Assembly: GCF_032911445.1 (NCBI RefSeq)
Contig: NZ_JAWJEJ010000002.1
Span: forward strand, 372,001-436,000
Length of the DNA: 64,000 nt
Reading direction: 5' to 3'
Source: Sphingomonas sp. HF-S4
Lineage (GTDB): Bacteria; Pseudomonadota; Alphaproteobacteria; Sphingomonadales; Sphingomonadaceae
Of this stretch, positions 16,539 through 24,700 are shown piece by piece (the first letter of the stretch is position 1; the number at the start of each line of letters is the position of its first letter). The notes under the pieces are model-generated. The model did not search any database, had not been told where the DNA came from, and saw only the letters and a list, made by a program, of their open reading frames with translations. Both the position numbers and the translations under genes were made by a program.

Positions 16539-18122
16539 CTACGTCGCCAACTTCCGAAGACCCTCGATCGTATCCGCCTCGCTCGCGGGCTTGTCGGTGC
16601 GGATTCGGCTGATGCGCGGGAAGCGCATCGCCAGCCCGGACTTGTGCCGCTTCGATTCGTGGATCGAATCGAACGCCACTTCGAGCACCAGTGCCTTCTC
16701 GACCTCGCGCACCGGCCCGAACCGGTTGACCGTGTGGTTGCGCACATAATGGTCGAGCCATTTGAGCTCCTCGTCGGTGAAGCCGAAATAGGCCTTGCCG
16801 ACCGGGAGCAGCTCGCCGCTCTCGGTCCATGCGCCGAATGTGAAGTCCGAATAGAAGGACGAGCGCTTGCCGCTGCCGCGCTGGGCATACATCAGCACGC
16901 AGTCGGCGGTGAGGGGGTCGCGCTTCCATTTGTACCAGAGCCCGGCGCGGCGCCCGGCCACGTACGGCGAATCGCGGCGCTTGAGCATCACCCCCTCGAT
17001 CGCCGCGTCGCGCGCCCCCGCACGGATATCCTCCAGCGCCGCAAAATCCGCCGCCTCTATCACCACTGAGACATCGAACCGATCCGGTTCAAGTTGTGGC
17101 GAGAAAGCCTCCAACCGCGCCCGCCGCTCGATCCAGGGCAGCGCGCGCAGATCCTCCAGGCCATCGAACAATATGTCGTAGAGCCGCACGAACGCAGGAT
17201 AGTCTGCCAGCATCTTCGCCGGCACGACCTTGCGCCCGAGCCGCTGCTGGAGCGCATTGAAGCTCCCCGCGCCGCCCTCACCGCCCTGTGCCGTCCCCTT
17301 CACGAGCAGTTCGCCGTCGAGCACCCCCGGCGTCGCGAACGCCTTGGCCACTTCGGGAAAGCTGTGCGTGATGTCGTCGCCCGCACGGCTGTAGAGCCGA
17401 GTCTCGCCCGCGACATGGACCATCTGGACACGAATCCCGTCCCACTTCCATTCGGCGGCATAGTCGTCGAGGCTGACCTGCGCCTCCTCGAGCGGATGTG
17501 CGAGCATGAACGGGCGGAACACCGGCACATTCTCGGGCGTCGGCTGTGTCCCCCGTCCTTCGGCCCAGTCGAACAGCGGCGCATAGGGCGGCACCAGCCC
17601 GTGCCACACCTCCTCGACCGCATCGACGTCGAGCCCGAATGCGTTGGCCAGCGCGGTCTTGGCCAGCCGCGCCGACACGCCCACCCGCAGCGCCCCCATC
17701 GCCAGCTTGAGCAGCGCAAACCGTTCATCCGCCTCGAGCCGGTCGAGCATCCCTGCCAGCGCCGCGGGCGCATCGGACTTGGAGATCGTGCCGAGCACAT
17801 GCACCACCTGCGACAGCGTCAGCGGTTCGCTCTCGACCGGCGGGGTCGCAGGCTCGGGCCAGAGCAGCGCGATCGTCTCCGCCGAATCGCCGACGAAATC
17901 GCGGCTGAGCGCATAGAGCACCGGATCGACGCGCGCCTCGATCAACGCGCGCACCAAGGCGGGCTTCACCGCGGGGAGGTCGAGGCTCCCGGTCAGCGCC
18001 GCCATCGCCCAGCCGCGATCGGGATCGGGGGTGGCGGCGAGATAGTCGCCGATCAGCCGCAATTTGGCGTTGCGCGACCGCGTGTAGATCAGGGCATCGA
18101 GCAGGTCGGCAAAGGCGCGCAT
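16539..18122 (-). CDS. ATP-dependent DNA ligase, helicase/exonuclease-associated type
   Basis: A 527-residue ATP-dependent ligase. An N-terminal ligase DNA-binding domain is followed by the nucleotidyltransferase motif I EWKWDGIR with the adenylated lysine K226, and the motif V region EGVMLKRRDSPY. The C-terminal OB domain ends the protein. It matches the ligase that normally sits in one operon with the Lhr-type helicase and metallo-beta-lactamase exonuclease; here those two are 11-14 kb away, separated by unrelated genes. ATG 18122 (MRAFADLLDALIYT) is chosen; a start at 18170 would overlap the divergent phosphoesterase gene. Supplies nick sealing beside the NAD-dependent LigA, which is not in the window. 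Confidence 0.95.
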   Translation of the reverse strand: MRAFADLLDALIYTRSRNAKLRLIGDYLAATPDPDRGWAMAALTGSLDLPAVKPALVRALIEARVDPVLYALSRDFVGDSAETIALLWPEPATPPVESEPLTLSQVVHVLGTISKSDAPAALAGMLDRLEADERFALLKLAMGALRVGVSARLAKTALANAFGLDVDAVEEVWHGLVPPYAPLFDWAEGRGTQPTPENVPVFRPFMLAHPLEEAQVSLDDYAAEWKWDGIRVQMVHVAGETRLYSRAGDDITHSFPEVAKAFATPGVLDGELLVKGTAQGGEGGAGSFNALQQRLGRKVVPAKMLADYPAFVRLYDILFDGLEDLRALPWIERRARLEAFSPQLEPDRFDVSVVIEAADFAALEDIRAGARDAAIEGVMLKRRDSPYVAGRRAGLWYKWKRDPLTADCVLMYAQRGSGKRSSFYSDFTFGAWTESGELLPVGKAYFGFTDEELKWLDHYVRNHTVNRFGPVREVEKALVLEVAFDSIHESKRHKSGLAMRFPRISRIRTDKPASEADTIEGLRKLAT

Positions 18123-18168
18123 CCGCCCTAAATGGTTTCGCGTGCCGATTTGTGCCACAGCCCCACGC

Positions 18169-18993
18169 ATGGGGCTGCGCGCATTCGGAGTGATCGTGCT
18201 TGGCGCGCTGGCGTTCCTCGCCTGGGGCTATGCCAACAGCGTGCGCGATCCGATCGTTCGCCGCGCAAGCTTCGCCTTCGCCGACTGGCCTGCGCAAGCG
18301 CCGCCGATCCGCGTCGCGCTGATCAGCGATCCGCACCTCCAGGGCCCCGACATGCCGCCTGCGCGGATTGCCCGCATCGCCGCGCAAGTCGCCGCGCAGA
18401 AGCCCGACCTGATCCTCCTCGCCGGCGATTTCGTCGGCGATCGGTCGCTGCGCACGTGCGACTATTCCGATGCCGAGATCGCCGCCGCGCTGCGCCATTT
18501 CCGCGCCCCGCTCGGCACCTGGGCCGTGCTCGGCAATCACGATCACTGGCGCGACGGCCCGGCGATGCGGCGCGCGCTAAAGGCGGTCGGCATCCCGGTG
18601 CTCGACAATCGCGCAGTCCGCATCGGCCCGCTCACGCTAGCAGGGGCGGGCGACACGCATACCGAGAACGAAAACATCCCTGCGCTGGTGCGCTCGGTGG
18701 CGAGACTGCCGGGCCCGACCCTGCTCTTCGCGCACAGCCCCGACATCATCCCGCGCCTGCCGCCGCGCTTCGGCCTCGTCCTTGCCGGCCATACCCATTG
18801 CGGCCAGATCGTGCTGCCGCTGATCGGCGCGATCACCAGCGCCTCCAATTATGGCGATCGCTATCGCTGCGGCGTGGTCCGCGAGCCCGGCCGGATCACC
18901 GTGATCGGCGCGGGACTCGGCACCAGCGTGCTGCCGTTGCGCTATGGCGCGCTGCCCGACTGGTGGCTGGTCACGCTCGGCCCGCGTTCTTGA
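18169..18993 (+). CDS. membrane-anchored calcineurin-like phosphoesterase (YaeI-type)
   Basis: A 274-residue protein from ATG 18169 with one N-terminal membrane segment (GVIVLGALAFLAWGY) and a metallophosphoesterase domain: DPHLQG at 54-59, GDFVGD at 86-91, GNHDHW at 122-127 and GHTHCGQ near the end. This motif order fits the YaeI/YkuE branch, which includes lipid and phosphodiester hydrolases acting outside the membrane. It is divergent from the ligase gene, 46 bp apart. That position suggests PdeM, the fourth partner of the ligase system, but the membrane anchor and motif spacing argue against it. Confidence 0.9.
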   Translation: MGLRAFGVIVLGALAFLAWGYANSVRDPIVRRASFAFADWPAQAPPIRVALISDPHLQGPDMPPARIARIAAQVAAQKPDLILLAGDFVGDRSLRTCDYSDAEIAAALRHFRAPLGTWAVLGNHDHWRDGPAMRRALKAVGIPVLDNRAVRIGPLTLAGAGDTHTENENIPALVRSVARLPGPTLLFAHSPDIIPRLPPRFGLVLAGHTHCGQIVLPLIGAITSASNYGDRYRCGVVREPGRITVIGAGLGTSVLPLRYGALPDWWLVTLGPRS

Positions 18994-19000
18994 GCGCGCA

Positions 19001-19078
19001 TCAGACCCCGAACGTGACATGCCCCTGCGCGTCGATCGTCCAGACCGGGTTCCACGCGATCTTCCAAGGGTCGCATCC
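19001..19078 (-). pseudogene. C-terminal remnant of a VOC-type protein
   Basis: Reading the minus strand from about 19078 gives GCDPWKIAWNPVWTIDAQGH and then VTFGV and a stop. The pattern DPW(K/E)IAWNP...ID..G is the typical C-terminal tail of VOC family (glyoxalase-like) proteins. No matching N-terminal domain is found upstream on this strand; the frame continues into the antisense of the small secreted gene. I read it as the left-over end of a deleted gene. The similarity is short, so the call is tentative. Confidence 0.5.
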
Positions 19079-19154
19079 CCTCTCGCGGCTGTCGTATCCT
19101 GCGGGTAAAGCGGGTGACGGCGCAGCGTCCGCGCCGGTTTTGAGGATACGCTTC

Positions 19155-19463
19155 ATGAAGCTCGTCGCGATCTGCGCCGCTGCGCTCGCCTGCCTTCCCG
19201 TTGCCGCGCTTGCCCAGGCGGCGCCTGCGTCCGCTCCAGCCGCCGCTGCCGTTGCACCCACACTCGACACGCCGATCGAGGCGCTGGTCGCCAATCCCAA
19301 GTCCAAGGCGGTGCTCGACGCCGACATTCCCGGGCTCAGCACCCACGAGCATTACGAGATGTTCAAGGCGATGAGCCTGCGCGCGATCCAGCCGATGTCG
19401 AACGGCAAGATCACCGAGGACATGCTCAAGAAGGTCGAAGCCGACCTCGCCGCGATCAAATAA
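19155..19463 (+). CDS. small secreted protein of unknown function
   Basis: A 102-residue protein from ATG 19155, with GAGGA a good distance before. A signal peptide ends at ALAQAAP, followed by an alanine-rich linker and a conserved-looking region: TLDTPIEALVANPKSKAVLD, then IPGLSTHEHYEMFKAMSLR. Small proteins with this ending are common in sphingomonads, but I know of no function. It stands alone between the phosphoesterase and the convergent esterase gene. Confidence 0.75.
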   Translation: MKLVAICAAALACLPVAALAQAAPASAPAAAAVAPTLDTPIEALVANPKSKAVLDADIPGLSTHEHYEMFKAMSLRAIQPMSNGKITEDMLKKVEADLAAIK

Positions 19464-19487
19464 AGGCTGCCTGGGCTTCGAATCCCT

Positions 19488-20366
19488 TCAGGGCGAGACC
19501 GGCCATTTCGCCAGCAGCCCGCGATCGGTCATCCAGTCGGTGATCCGCGCGGGCCAGTTGCGGAGGCTCACCATCGGCGTGGTCTCGCCCATGTTGAAGG
19601 CGTGGCCGCCCGCCGCGTACATGTGCAGCTCGGACGAGGCCCCGGCGGCGCGATAGGCAGCCAGCAGGTCGAGGATCGGCTGCGAGCAGCATTGGTCGTC
19701 GTTGGTCGCGACCATCAGCAACGGCGGCGAAACCGGCGTAATCTTCTCCTCGGCGTGGAGCGGGCCGGGAAAGACGAGCACGCCGAAATCGGGCCGGGCG
19801 GAGAGCGCGTCGATCGCGTCGCGCTTGCCCGGCGCGGCGACGGGCGGGCTGAGCAGGGTCACCCGCGCCAGCTCGCCGCCCGCCGAAAAGCCGACCACGC
19901 CGATTTTGTGCGAATCGAGCTTCCATTCGCTCGCACGGCTCCGGATCGTCCGGATCGCGCGCTCGGCATCCTGCCGGGCATGTTCGAACTTGTAGGGCGA
20001 ATCCTTGCCCCGGAAGAGCCGGTAGCGCAGCACGAATGCCGCGATCCCGCGCTCGTTGAACCAGCGGGCGGCATCGTTGCCTTCGCTGTTGATGACCAGG
20101 AATTCGTGCGCGCCGCCGGGCATCAGCAGCACCGCGGCACCGGTCTCACGGCCCGGCCGCGCGGGGAAATAGGTGATGCTCGGGTCGTTGACCGGCTTGA
20201 GCCAATAGCTTTCGGCCTGTTCGGGGATGTTCTTGCGACTCTCGAACCCCGGCGCACCATCGCGCCACAATGCGATACGCTGCGGCTTGGCGGGCGGATC
20301 CTGCGCCCAAGCCGGCGCGGCGATCAGGGCGAGCGCCCACGCGAACAATGCGAGCAGCTTGGGCAT
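19488..20366 (-). CDS. secreted alpha/beta hydrolase (esterase-like)
   Basis: A 292-residue protein with a signal peptide (MPKLLALFAWALALIAAPAWAQ). The alpha/beta hydrolase core is visible: oxyanion-hole motif PGGAHEF near residue 83, nucleophile elbow GFSAGGE with Ser161, and a late GGHAFN likely holding the catalytic histidine. The overall pattern resembles acetylxylan-esterase-like BD-FAE and endo-acetylase enzymes that remove acyl groups from polysaccharides. Periplasmic or secreted. It is divergent from the extensin-like gene and converges on the small secreted gene, 24 bp apart. Confidence 0.88.
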   Translation of the reverse strand: MPKLLALFAWALALIAAPAWAQDPPAKPQRIALWRDGAPGFESRKNIPEQAESYWLKPVNDPSITYFPARPGRETGAAVLLMPGGAHEFLVINSEGNDAARWFNERGIAAFVLRYRLFRGKDSPYKFEHARQDAERAIRTIRSRASEWKLDSHKIGVVGFSAGGELARVTLLSPPVAAPGKRDAIDALSARPDFGVLVFPGPLHAEEKITPVSPPLLMVATNDDQCCSQPILDLLAAYRAAGASSELHMYAAGGHAFNMGETTPMVSLRNWPARITDWMTDRGLLAKWPVSP

Positions 20367-20496
20367 GCACCTCTCCGATCAATGCCGTCTTGTGCGGCGC
20401 CGGATGATGGTAGCGGTAACAGGTCGAGAGTCAAACCGGGGCTGTCGTGCGTTGGGCGGAGCGGATTGTTTCGTCTGGCCATGCTATGGAGCCAGG

Positions 20497-21162
20497 ATGC
20501 GTTTGGCTGCCTTGTCCGTCGTCCTGCTTCTCGCCAGCTGTGTCGGCGGGGATCGCAACGAGCGCCCGGGACCGATCCGCGAGCGCCGCTCGGGCCCGGT
20601 GACGATCGCAAACCCCACCCCGCGCGAGACGCAGCAATGCTTCGGCGATCTGTCGCGCGAATCGGTGCGCTTCTCGCCGCTGCCCGATCGCGATTTCGGC
20701 AGCGGCTGCGTCGTCACCGGCGCAGTGCAATTGCTCGACATCGGCGTGCCGGTGACCAACCTCAAGTCGATGCGCTGTCCGCTGGCGCGGACCTTCATCG
20801 GCTGGATACGCTTCGCGGTGGCGCCCGCGGCGAAGCAGATGCTGGGCAGCGAAGTCGTCCGCGTCGAGAGCTTCGGCACCTATGCGTGCCGCGCGATCGT
20901 CGGCAGCCCGAGCGCGGGGAACAAGATCTCGCAGCACGGCCTGGGCAATGCCGTCGATATCGGCGGGTTCGTGCTCGCCGACGGCCGCAAGATCCGTGTC
21001 GAGGGTGGCTGGAACTCGAGCGACCCGGCGGTGCGCGACTTCTTCCGGACGATCCACAAATCGGCGTGCCGGCGCTTCCGCACCACGCTCGGCCCCGATT
21101 ACAATGCTGCGCACTATAACCACCTGCACCTCGACATGGGCCGCGGACCTTTCTGCGCCTAG
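20497..21162 (+). CDS. extensin-like domain lipoprotein
   Basis: A 221-residue protein from ATG 20497. The leader MRLAALSVVLLLASC ends in a lipobox with Cys15, so it should be lipid-anchored. The remainder is the bacterial extensin-like C-terminal domain: conserved cysteines, CPLARTFIGWI, then SQHGLGNAVDIGGF with its H and D, and AHYNHLHLDMG. The last motifs recall the zinc sites of D-Ala-D-Ala peptidase-type enzymes, so a role in cell wall processing is plausible but not shown. The LOG gene starts 33 bp downstream. Confidence 0.9.
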   Translation: MRLAALSVVLLLASCVGGDRNERPGPIRERRSGPVTIANPTPRETQQCFGDLSRESVRFSPLPDRDFGSGCVVTGAVQLLDIGVPVTNLKSMRCPLARTFIGWIRFAVAPAAKQMLGSEVVRVESFGTYACRAIVGSPSAGNKISQHGLGNAVDIGGFVLADGRKIRVEGGWNSSDPAVRDFFRTIHKSACRRFRTTLGPDYNAAHYNHLHLDMGRGPFCA

Positions 21163-21195
21163 GCAAGCGCGCATGACGGGCGTAAGCCGGCCCGA

Positions 21196-22071
21196 ATGAG
21201 CAACGATACACGCGTCCCGAGCCGCGTCTTCCGCCCCGCGCAGGAAGAAGCCGAAACCGCCAACACCAATAGCGGCACCCCCCAGACCGAGCATCCGGCC
21301 TATCGCCTCGCCTTCCAGGACATGGACTTCCTGCTGCGCGAGGATCTCCGGCCGGTGCGCTTCCAGCTCGAGCTGCTCAAGCCCCAGCTGATCCTCGACG
21401 CCGCCAATATCGCGTCGACCTTCGTCGTCTATGGCTCGGCGCGCATCCCCGAGCCGGAGAAGGCCCAGGCGCTGCTCGAACTGGCCGATACGCCCGAGCA
21501 GAAGAAAGTCGCCGAGCGGCTGATCGAGAAGTCGCGCTATTACGATGTCGCCCGCGAACTGGCGCGCACGGTGAGCAACTTCCCGCTCGACGAGGCGGGC
21601 AAGCGCCATTTCGTGGTGTGCTCGGGCGGCGGCCCGTCGATCATGGAAGCGGCCAATCGCGGCGCGCGCGACGTCGGCGCCGACACGGTCGCGCTCAACA
21701 TCGTGCTGCCGCACGAACAGGCGCCCAACCCCTATGTTACCCCGTCTCTATCGATGCAGTTCCACTATTTCGCGCTCCGGAAAATGCACTTCCTGCTGCA
21801 TGCGCGCGCGGTGGCGGTGTTCCCCGGCGGGTTCGGCACGTTTGACGAAAGCTTCGAGCTGCTGACGCTGATCCAGACCGGCAAGATCGATCCGATCCCG
21901 GTGCTGTTCTATGGCAAGGAATTCTGGCAGCGCGTCGTCAATTTCGAGGCTTTGTGCGAGGAAGGCGTGATCGGCCCGCGCGACCTCAATCTCTTCCACT
22001 TCGTCGAGACCGCCGAGGAAGGCTGGCAGATCGTCCAGGACTTCTGGCGCGACAAGCAGGCCAAGGGCTGA
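21196..22071 (+). CDS. LOG family protein (Rossmann-fold nucleotide-binding)
   Basis: A 291-residue protein from ATG 21196. The LOG signature is present: VYGSARIPEP, CSGGGPSIMEAANRGA and PGGFGTFDE. Smaller LOG proteins release cytokinins or adenine from nucleoside 5'-monophosphates; this longer version has an extra N-terminal region of about 70 residues (QDMDFLLREDLRPVRFQLEL), as seen in many proteobacterial homologues whose substrate is not established. Followed by a strong bidirectional terminator at 22079. Confidence 0.92.
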   Translation: MSNDTRVPSRVFRPAQEEAETANTNSGTPQTEHPAYRLAFQDMDFLLREDLRPVRFQLELLKPQLILDAANIASTFVVYGSARIPEPEKAQALLELADTPEQKKVAERLIEKSRYYDVARELARTVSNFPLDEAGKRHFVVCSGGGPSIMEAANRGARDVGADTVALNIVLPHEQAPNPYVTPSLSMQFHYFALRKMHFLLHARAVAVFPGGFGTFDESFELLTLIQTGKIDPIPVLFYGKEFWQRVVNFEALCEEGVIGPRDLNLFHFVETAEEGWQIVQDFWRDKQAKG

Positions 22072-22078
22072 CCCAAAC

Positions 22079-22109
22079 AAAAAGGCCGCCCCGAGAGGCG
22101 GCCTTTTTT
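22079..22109. terminator. bidirectional intrinsic terminator
   Basis: Stem GGCCGCC/GGCGGCC (22084-22090 with 22097-22103) and loop CCGAGA. It is flanked by five A on the left and six T on the right, so it can serve both the LOG gene (plus) and the convergent cytochrome c gene (minus). Confidence 0.95.
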
Positions 22110-22126
22110 CTGTCGGGCGAAGTGGC

Positions 22127-22801
22127 TCAGTGGCCCTTCTTCTCCGCCTGGACTGCGGCCTGCGGATCCTTGGCCGGGCTGCCCTCGGCGGGCGTCGCCT
22201 CGTTCGAGAGGTTCGCCGGATCGGCGACATTCGCCTCCGCGGCGGCGTTGTCGGCAGCCGGCTCCTCGCCCGCGGCGGGTGCGGCTGGAAGCGGCAGGTT
22301 CGAGCCCTGCGAATTCAGATAGGCGATCACGTTCGCGCGGTCCTGCGGGTTGGCGATGCCGGCGAAGGTCATCTTGGTGCCCGGCGCGTACTTGCGCGGG
22401 CTGGTCAGCCACGCATCGAGCGCATCGAACGTCCAGGTGCCGGGCACGCCCTTGAGCGCGTCAGAATAGGCGAAGCCCGGGACATGGCCATGCGCCTTGC
22501 CGACCGAGGCATAGAGGTTCGGGCCGATGCCCGATGCGCCGCCCGCGTTGATCGTGTGGCAGGCGGTGCACTGCTTGAAGACCTGCTCGCCCTTGGCGAC
22601 ATCGGCGGCGGCGAGGCGGGTCGCGATCGGCGCGACTGCGGCCGCGCCGCCCTCGCTGCTCGCCTCGACGCCCTCGATCACATAGCCCATCTTTTCGGGG
22701 CGCTCGGAGTGGAAGACCATGCCGCTCACGATCGACAGGCCGAGCGCCGCAATACCGCCCGCCAGAGCCCAACCCGCAATCGTATTGAACCGGTCGTCCA
22801 T
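22127..22801 (-). CDS. membrane-anchored c-type cytochrome (CycM-like)
   Basis: A 224-residue cytochrome c. One membrane anchor at about 8-30 (IAGWALAGGIAALGLSIVSG) is not followed by a cleavage site. The haem site CTACH is at 78-82 and the likely axial methionine is Met144 in GTKMTFAGI. The alanine- and glutamate-rich tail (about 180-224) is disordered. It resembles the membrane-bound c552/CycM proteins that carry electrons from the bc1 complex to cytochrome oxidase. ATG 22801 is preferred over an in-frame GTG one codon earlier. Divergent from pheA. Confidence 0.93.
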   Translation of the reverse strand: MDDRFNTIAGWALAGGIAALGLSIVSGMVFHSERPEKMGYVIEGVEASSEGGAAAVAPIATRLAAADVAKGEQVFKQCTACHTINAGGASGIGPNLYASVGKAHGHVPGFAYSDALKGVPGTWTFDALDAWLTSPRKYAPGTKMTFAGIANPQDRANVIAYLNSQGSNLPLPAAPAAGEEPAADNAAAEANVADPANLSNEATPAEGSPAKDPQAAVQAEKKGH

Positions 22802-22901
22802 CACATGCCCCTAAAACAAGTCGTTCGCCCTTTAGGACGGGGTTAAGGCGACCGCAAGCCGGGGTTGCCGTGCGAGGAGCGGGCGGCTAGCGCGCGCGAT
22901 C

Positions 22902-23792
22902 ATGGAAAATTTCGCCGCACCCGCGCGTCCGATCGTCGCCGAGATGATCGCCAAGGCCTCTGCCGAGCCGGGTCGCACGATCGCGTTCCAGGGCGCGCCG
23001 GGCGCCAATTCGCACATCGCGGTAGCTGAGGCGTTTCCAGACGGGCTGGCGCTGCCGTGCTTCTCGTTCGAGGACGCGATCGACGCGGTGAAGGAAGGCC
23101 GCGCCGACCGCGCGATGATCCCGATCGAGAATTCGCTCCACGGCCGCGTCGCCGACATCCACTTCCTGCTGCCCGAATCGGGCCTGGCGATCACCGGCGA
23201 GCATTTCCTGCCGATCCGCTACGGGCTGATGGGTATGGGCCAGGTCGAGCAGGTCCGCCAGGCGATGAGCCATCCCCAGGCGCTCGGCCAGTGCCGGCAC
23301 TGGCTCAAGGCGCGCGGGATTTCGCCGGTCGCCTATCCCGATACCGCGGGGGCGGCGGCGGTTGTCGCCGATATGGCCGATCCGTCGGTCGCGGCGCTCG
23401 CCCCGCCAGGGGCGGCCGCGCTGTACGGGCTCGAATTGTTCGAGAGCGACTTCGCCGATGCCGAGCACAATATGACTCGCTTCGTCATCCTCGCACGGGA
23501 CGAATTGCCGCTGCCGGTGGAAGGCCCGGTGATGACCACCTTCATTTTCGAAGTGAAGAATGTGTCGGCGGCGCTCTACAAGGCGCTCGGCGGGTTCGCG
23601 ACCAACGGCGTCAACATGACCAAGCTGGAAAGCTACCAGCGCGGTGGCAGCTTCGCGGCGACCGAATTCTACACCGACATCGTCGGTGGGCCGGGCGACC
23701 CGGCAGTCGACCGCGCGCTCGAGGAACTGAAGTTCCACTCGAAGTGGATGCGCGTGCTCGGGACGTATCCCCAGGCGCGCGAACGGCCTTAG
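22902..23792 (+). CDS. pheA: prephenate dehydratase
   Basis: A 296-residue monofunctional prephenate dehydratase, turning prephenate into phenylpyruvate for phenylalanine synthesis. The catalytic domain begins with AFQGAPGANSHIA and holds PIENSLHGRV and the conserved HNMTRF near 193-198. The C-terminal ACT domain (VKNVSAALYKALGGFATNGV, then KLESYQRGG) binds phenylalanine for feedback inhibition. There is no fused chorismate mutase; a separate AroQ-type mutase is encoded at 37.6-37.9 kb. ATG 22902; no obvious ribosome binding site except GAGGAG further upstream. Confidence 0.96.
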   Translation: MENFAAPARPIVAEMIAKASAEPGRTIAFQGAPGANSHIAVAEAFPDGLALPCFSFEDAIDAVKEGRADRAMIPIENSLHGRVADIHFLLPESGLAITGEHFLPIRYGLMGMGQVEQVRQAMSHPQALGQCRHWLKARGISPVAYPDTAGAAAVVADMADPSVAALAPPGAAALYGLELFESDFADAEHNMTRFVILARDELPLPVEGPVMTTFIFEVKNVSAALYKALGGFATNGVNMTKLESYQRGGSFAATEFYTDIVGGPGDPAVDRALEELKFHSKWMRVLGTYPQARERP

Positions 23793-23796
23793 AATT

Positions 23797-23819
23797 TCCC
23801 ATCCCTGAAAGGGAAGGGA
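23797..23819. terminator. short dyad between convergent pheA and nudC
   Basis: TCCC-A-TCCCT pairs with AGGGA-A-GGGA around a GAA loop, with one central mismatch. It lies just after the pheA stop and before the nudC stop on the other strand. No T-run follows, so a terminator role is only suggested by position. Confidence 0.35.
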
Positions 23820-23820
23820 G

Positions 23821-24690
23821 TCAGAAGCCCTCCACCCAAGCGCTCAGCAGCGTGTGCGCGATCGCATAGGAAGGCGGTGCGCCGAACGGAGCGTCGGGAT
23901 CGCGGGCCAGCGCGCGGCGGACGTCGTCGCGGGTGAACCAGCGGGCGTCCTCCAGCTCGTGCACGTCGATCGCGATGTCGTCATTCTCGGCGGCGCCGAT
24001 GCACGCGATCATCAGCGACGACGGGAACGGCCAGGGCTGGCTGGCGACGTAGCGCACCGCGCCGACGCGGATGCCCGACTCCTCCAGCGTCTCGCGGCGC
24101 ACCGCTTCCTCGATCGATTCGCCGATTTCGAGGAACCCGGCGAGCGCCGAATAGCGTCCCGGCGGCCAGGCCGGCTGGCGGCCGAGCAACACCTTGTCAC
24201 CGCGTTCCGCGAGCATGATGACGACGGGGTCGACGCGGGGGAAATGCTCGGCGTTGCAATTGGGGCATTGCCGCCCCCAGCCGGCGCGGAACACCGCGGT
24301 TGGCGTGGCGCAGACCGCGCAATAGCCGTGGCGACCATGCCAGTCGACCAGCGCGCGAGCGGCGGCATAGAGCGCGGCGTCGCCGGCGCGAAAGCGATCG
24401 AGCATCGCGAACAGCGCGGGTGTGCGGACATTGGGCAGCGGCTGGCCGTGCGGCGGCGCGGGCGCGAAGCACGGTACGCCCTCGTCATAGCCGAGGAACA
24501 GCAACTCGCCCGGCGCGGCGTCGAGCGGGGTCCAGACCAGCCGATCGTCCGCATCGAGTTCGGGATCGAGCCCGTGCAGCACCAGCAGTTGCGCGCGCGG
24601 ATCGGCTCGCGCCGCGGCAAGCAATTCGGGTTCGTGGCGGACCCGGTCGGCACGGTCGAGCGTGCCGCCGGTGAAACCCGGCGCCGTCAC
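23821..24690 (-). CDS. nudC: NAD(+) diphosphatase (NADH pyrophosphatase)
   Basis: A 289-residue NudC-type hydrolase that splits NAD(H) to NMN(H) and AMP and can remove NAD caps from RNA. The zinc ribbon is C124-x2-C127 and C142-x2-C145. The Nudix box GFLEIGESIEEAV...RETLEESGI spans about 185-207, and SQPWPFPSS, the NudC marker that sets substrate choice, follows it. The start is GTG 24690; no other good start is in frame. The serine hydrolase gene ends 10 bp upstream on the same strand, so the two may be co-transcribed with mutY. Confidence 0.95.
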   Translation of the reverse strand: MTAPGFTGGTLDRADRVRHEPELLAAARADPRAQLLVLHGLDPELDADDRLVWTPLDAAPGELLFLGYDEGVPCFAPAPPHGQPLPNVRTPALFAMLDRFRAGDAALYAAARALVDWHGRHGYCAVCATPTAVFRAGWGRQCPNCNAEHFPRVDPVVIMLAERGDKVLLGRQPAWPPGRYSALAGFLEIGESIEEAVRRETLEESGIRVGAVRYVASQPWPFPSSLMIACIGAAENDDIAIDVHELEDARWFTRDDVRRALARDPDAPFGAPPSYAIAHTLLSAWVEGF

Positions 24691-24700
24691 GCGATTCGGC

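Noticed and set aside
18169..18993. PdeM of the ligase-associated system
   Set aside because: It has an N-terminal membrane anchor and motifs of the YaeI/YkuE branch; PdeM proteins are shorter and soluble.
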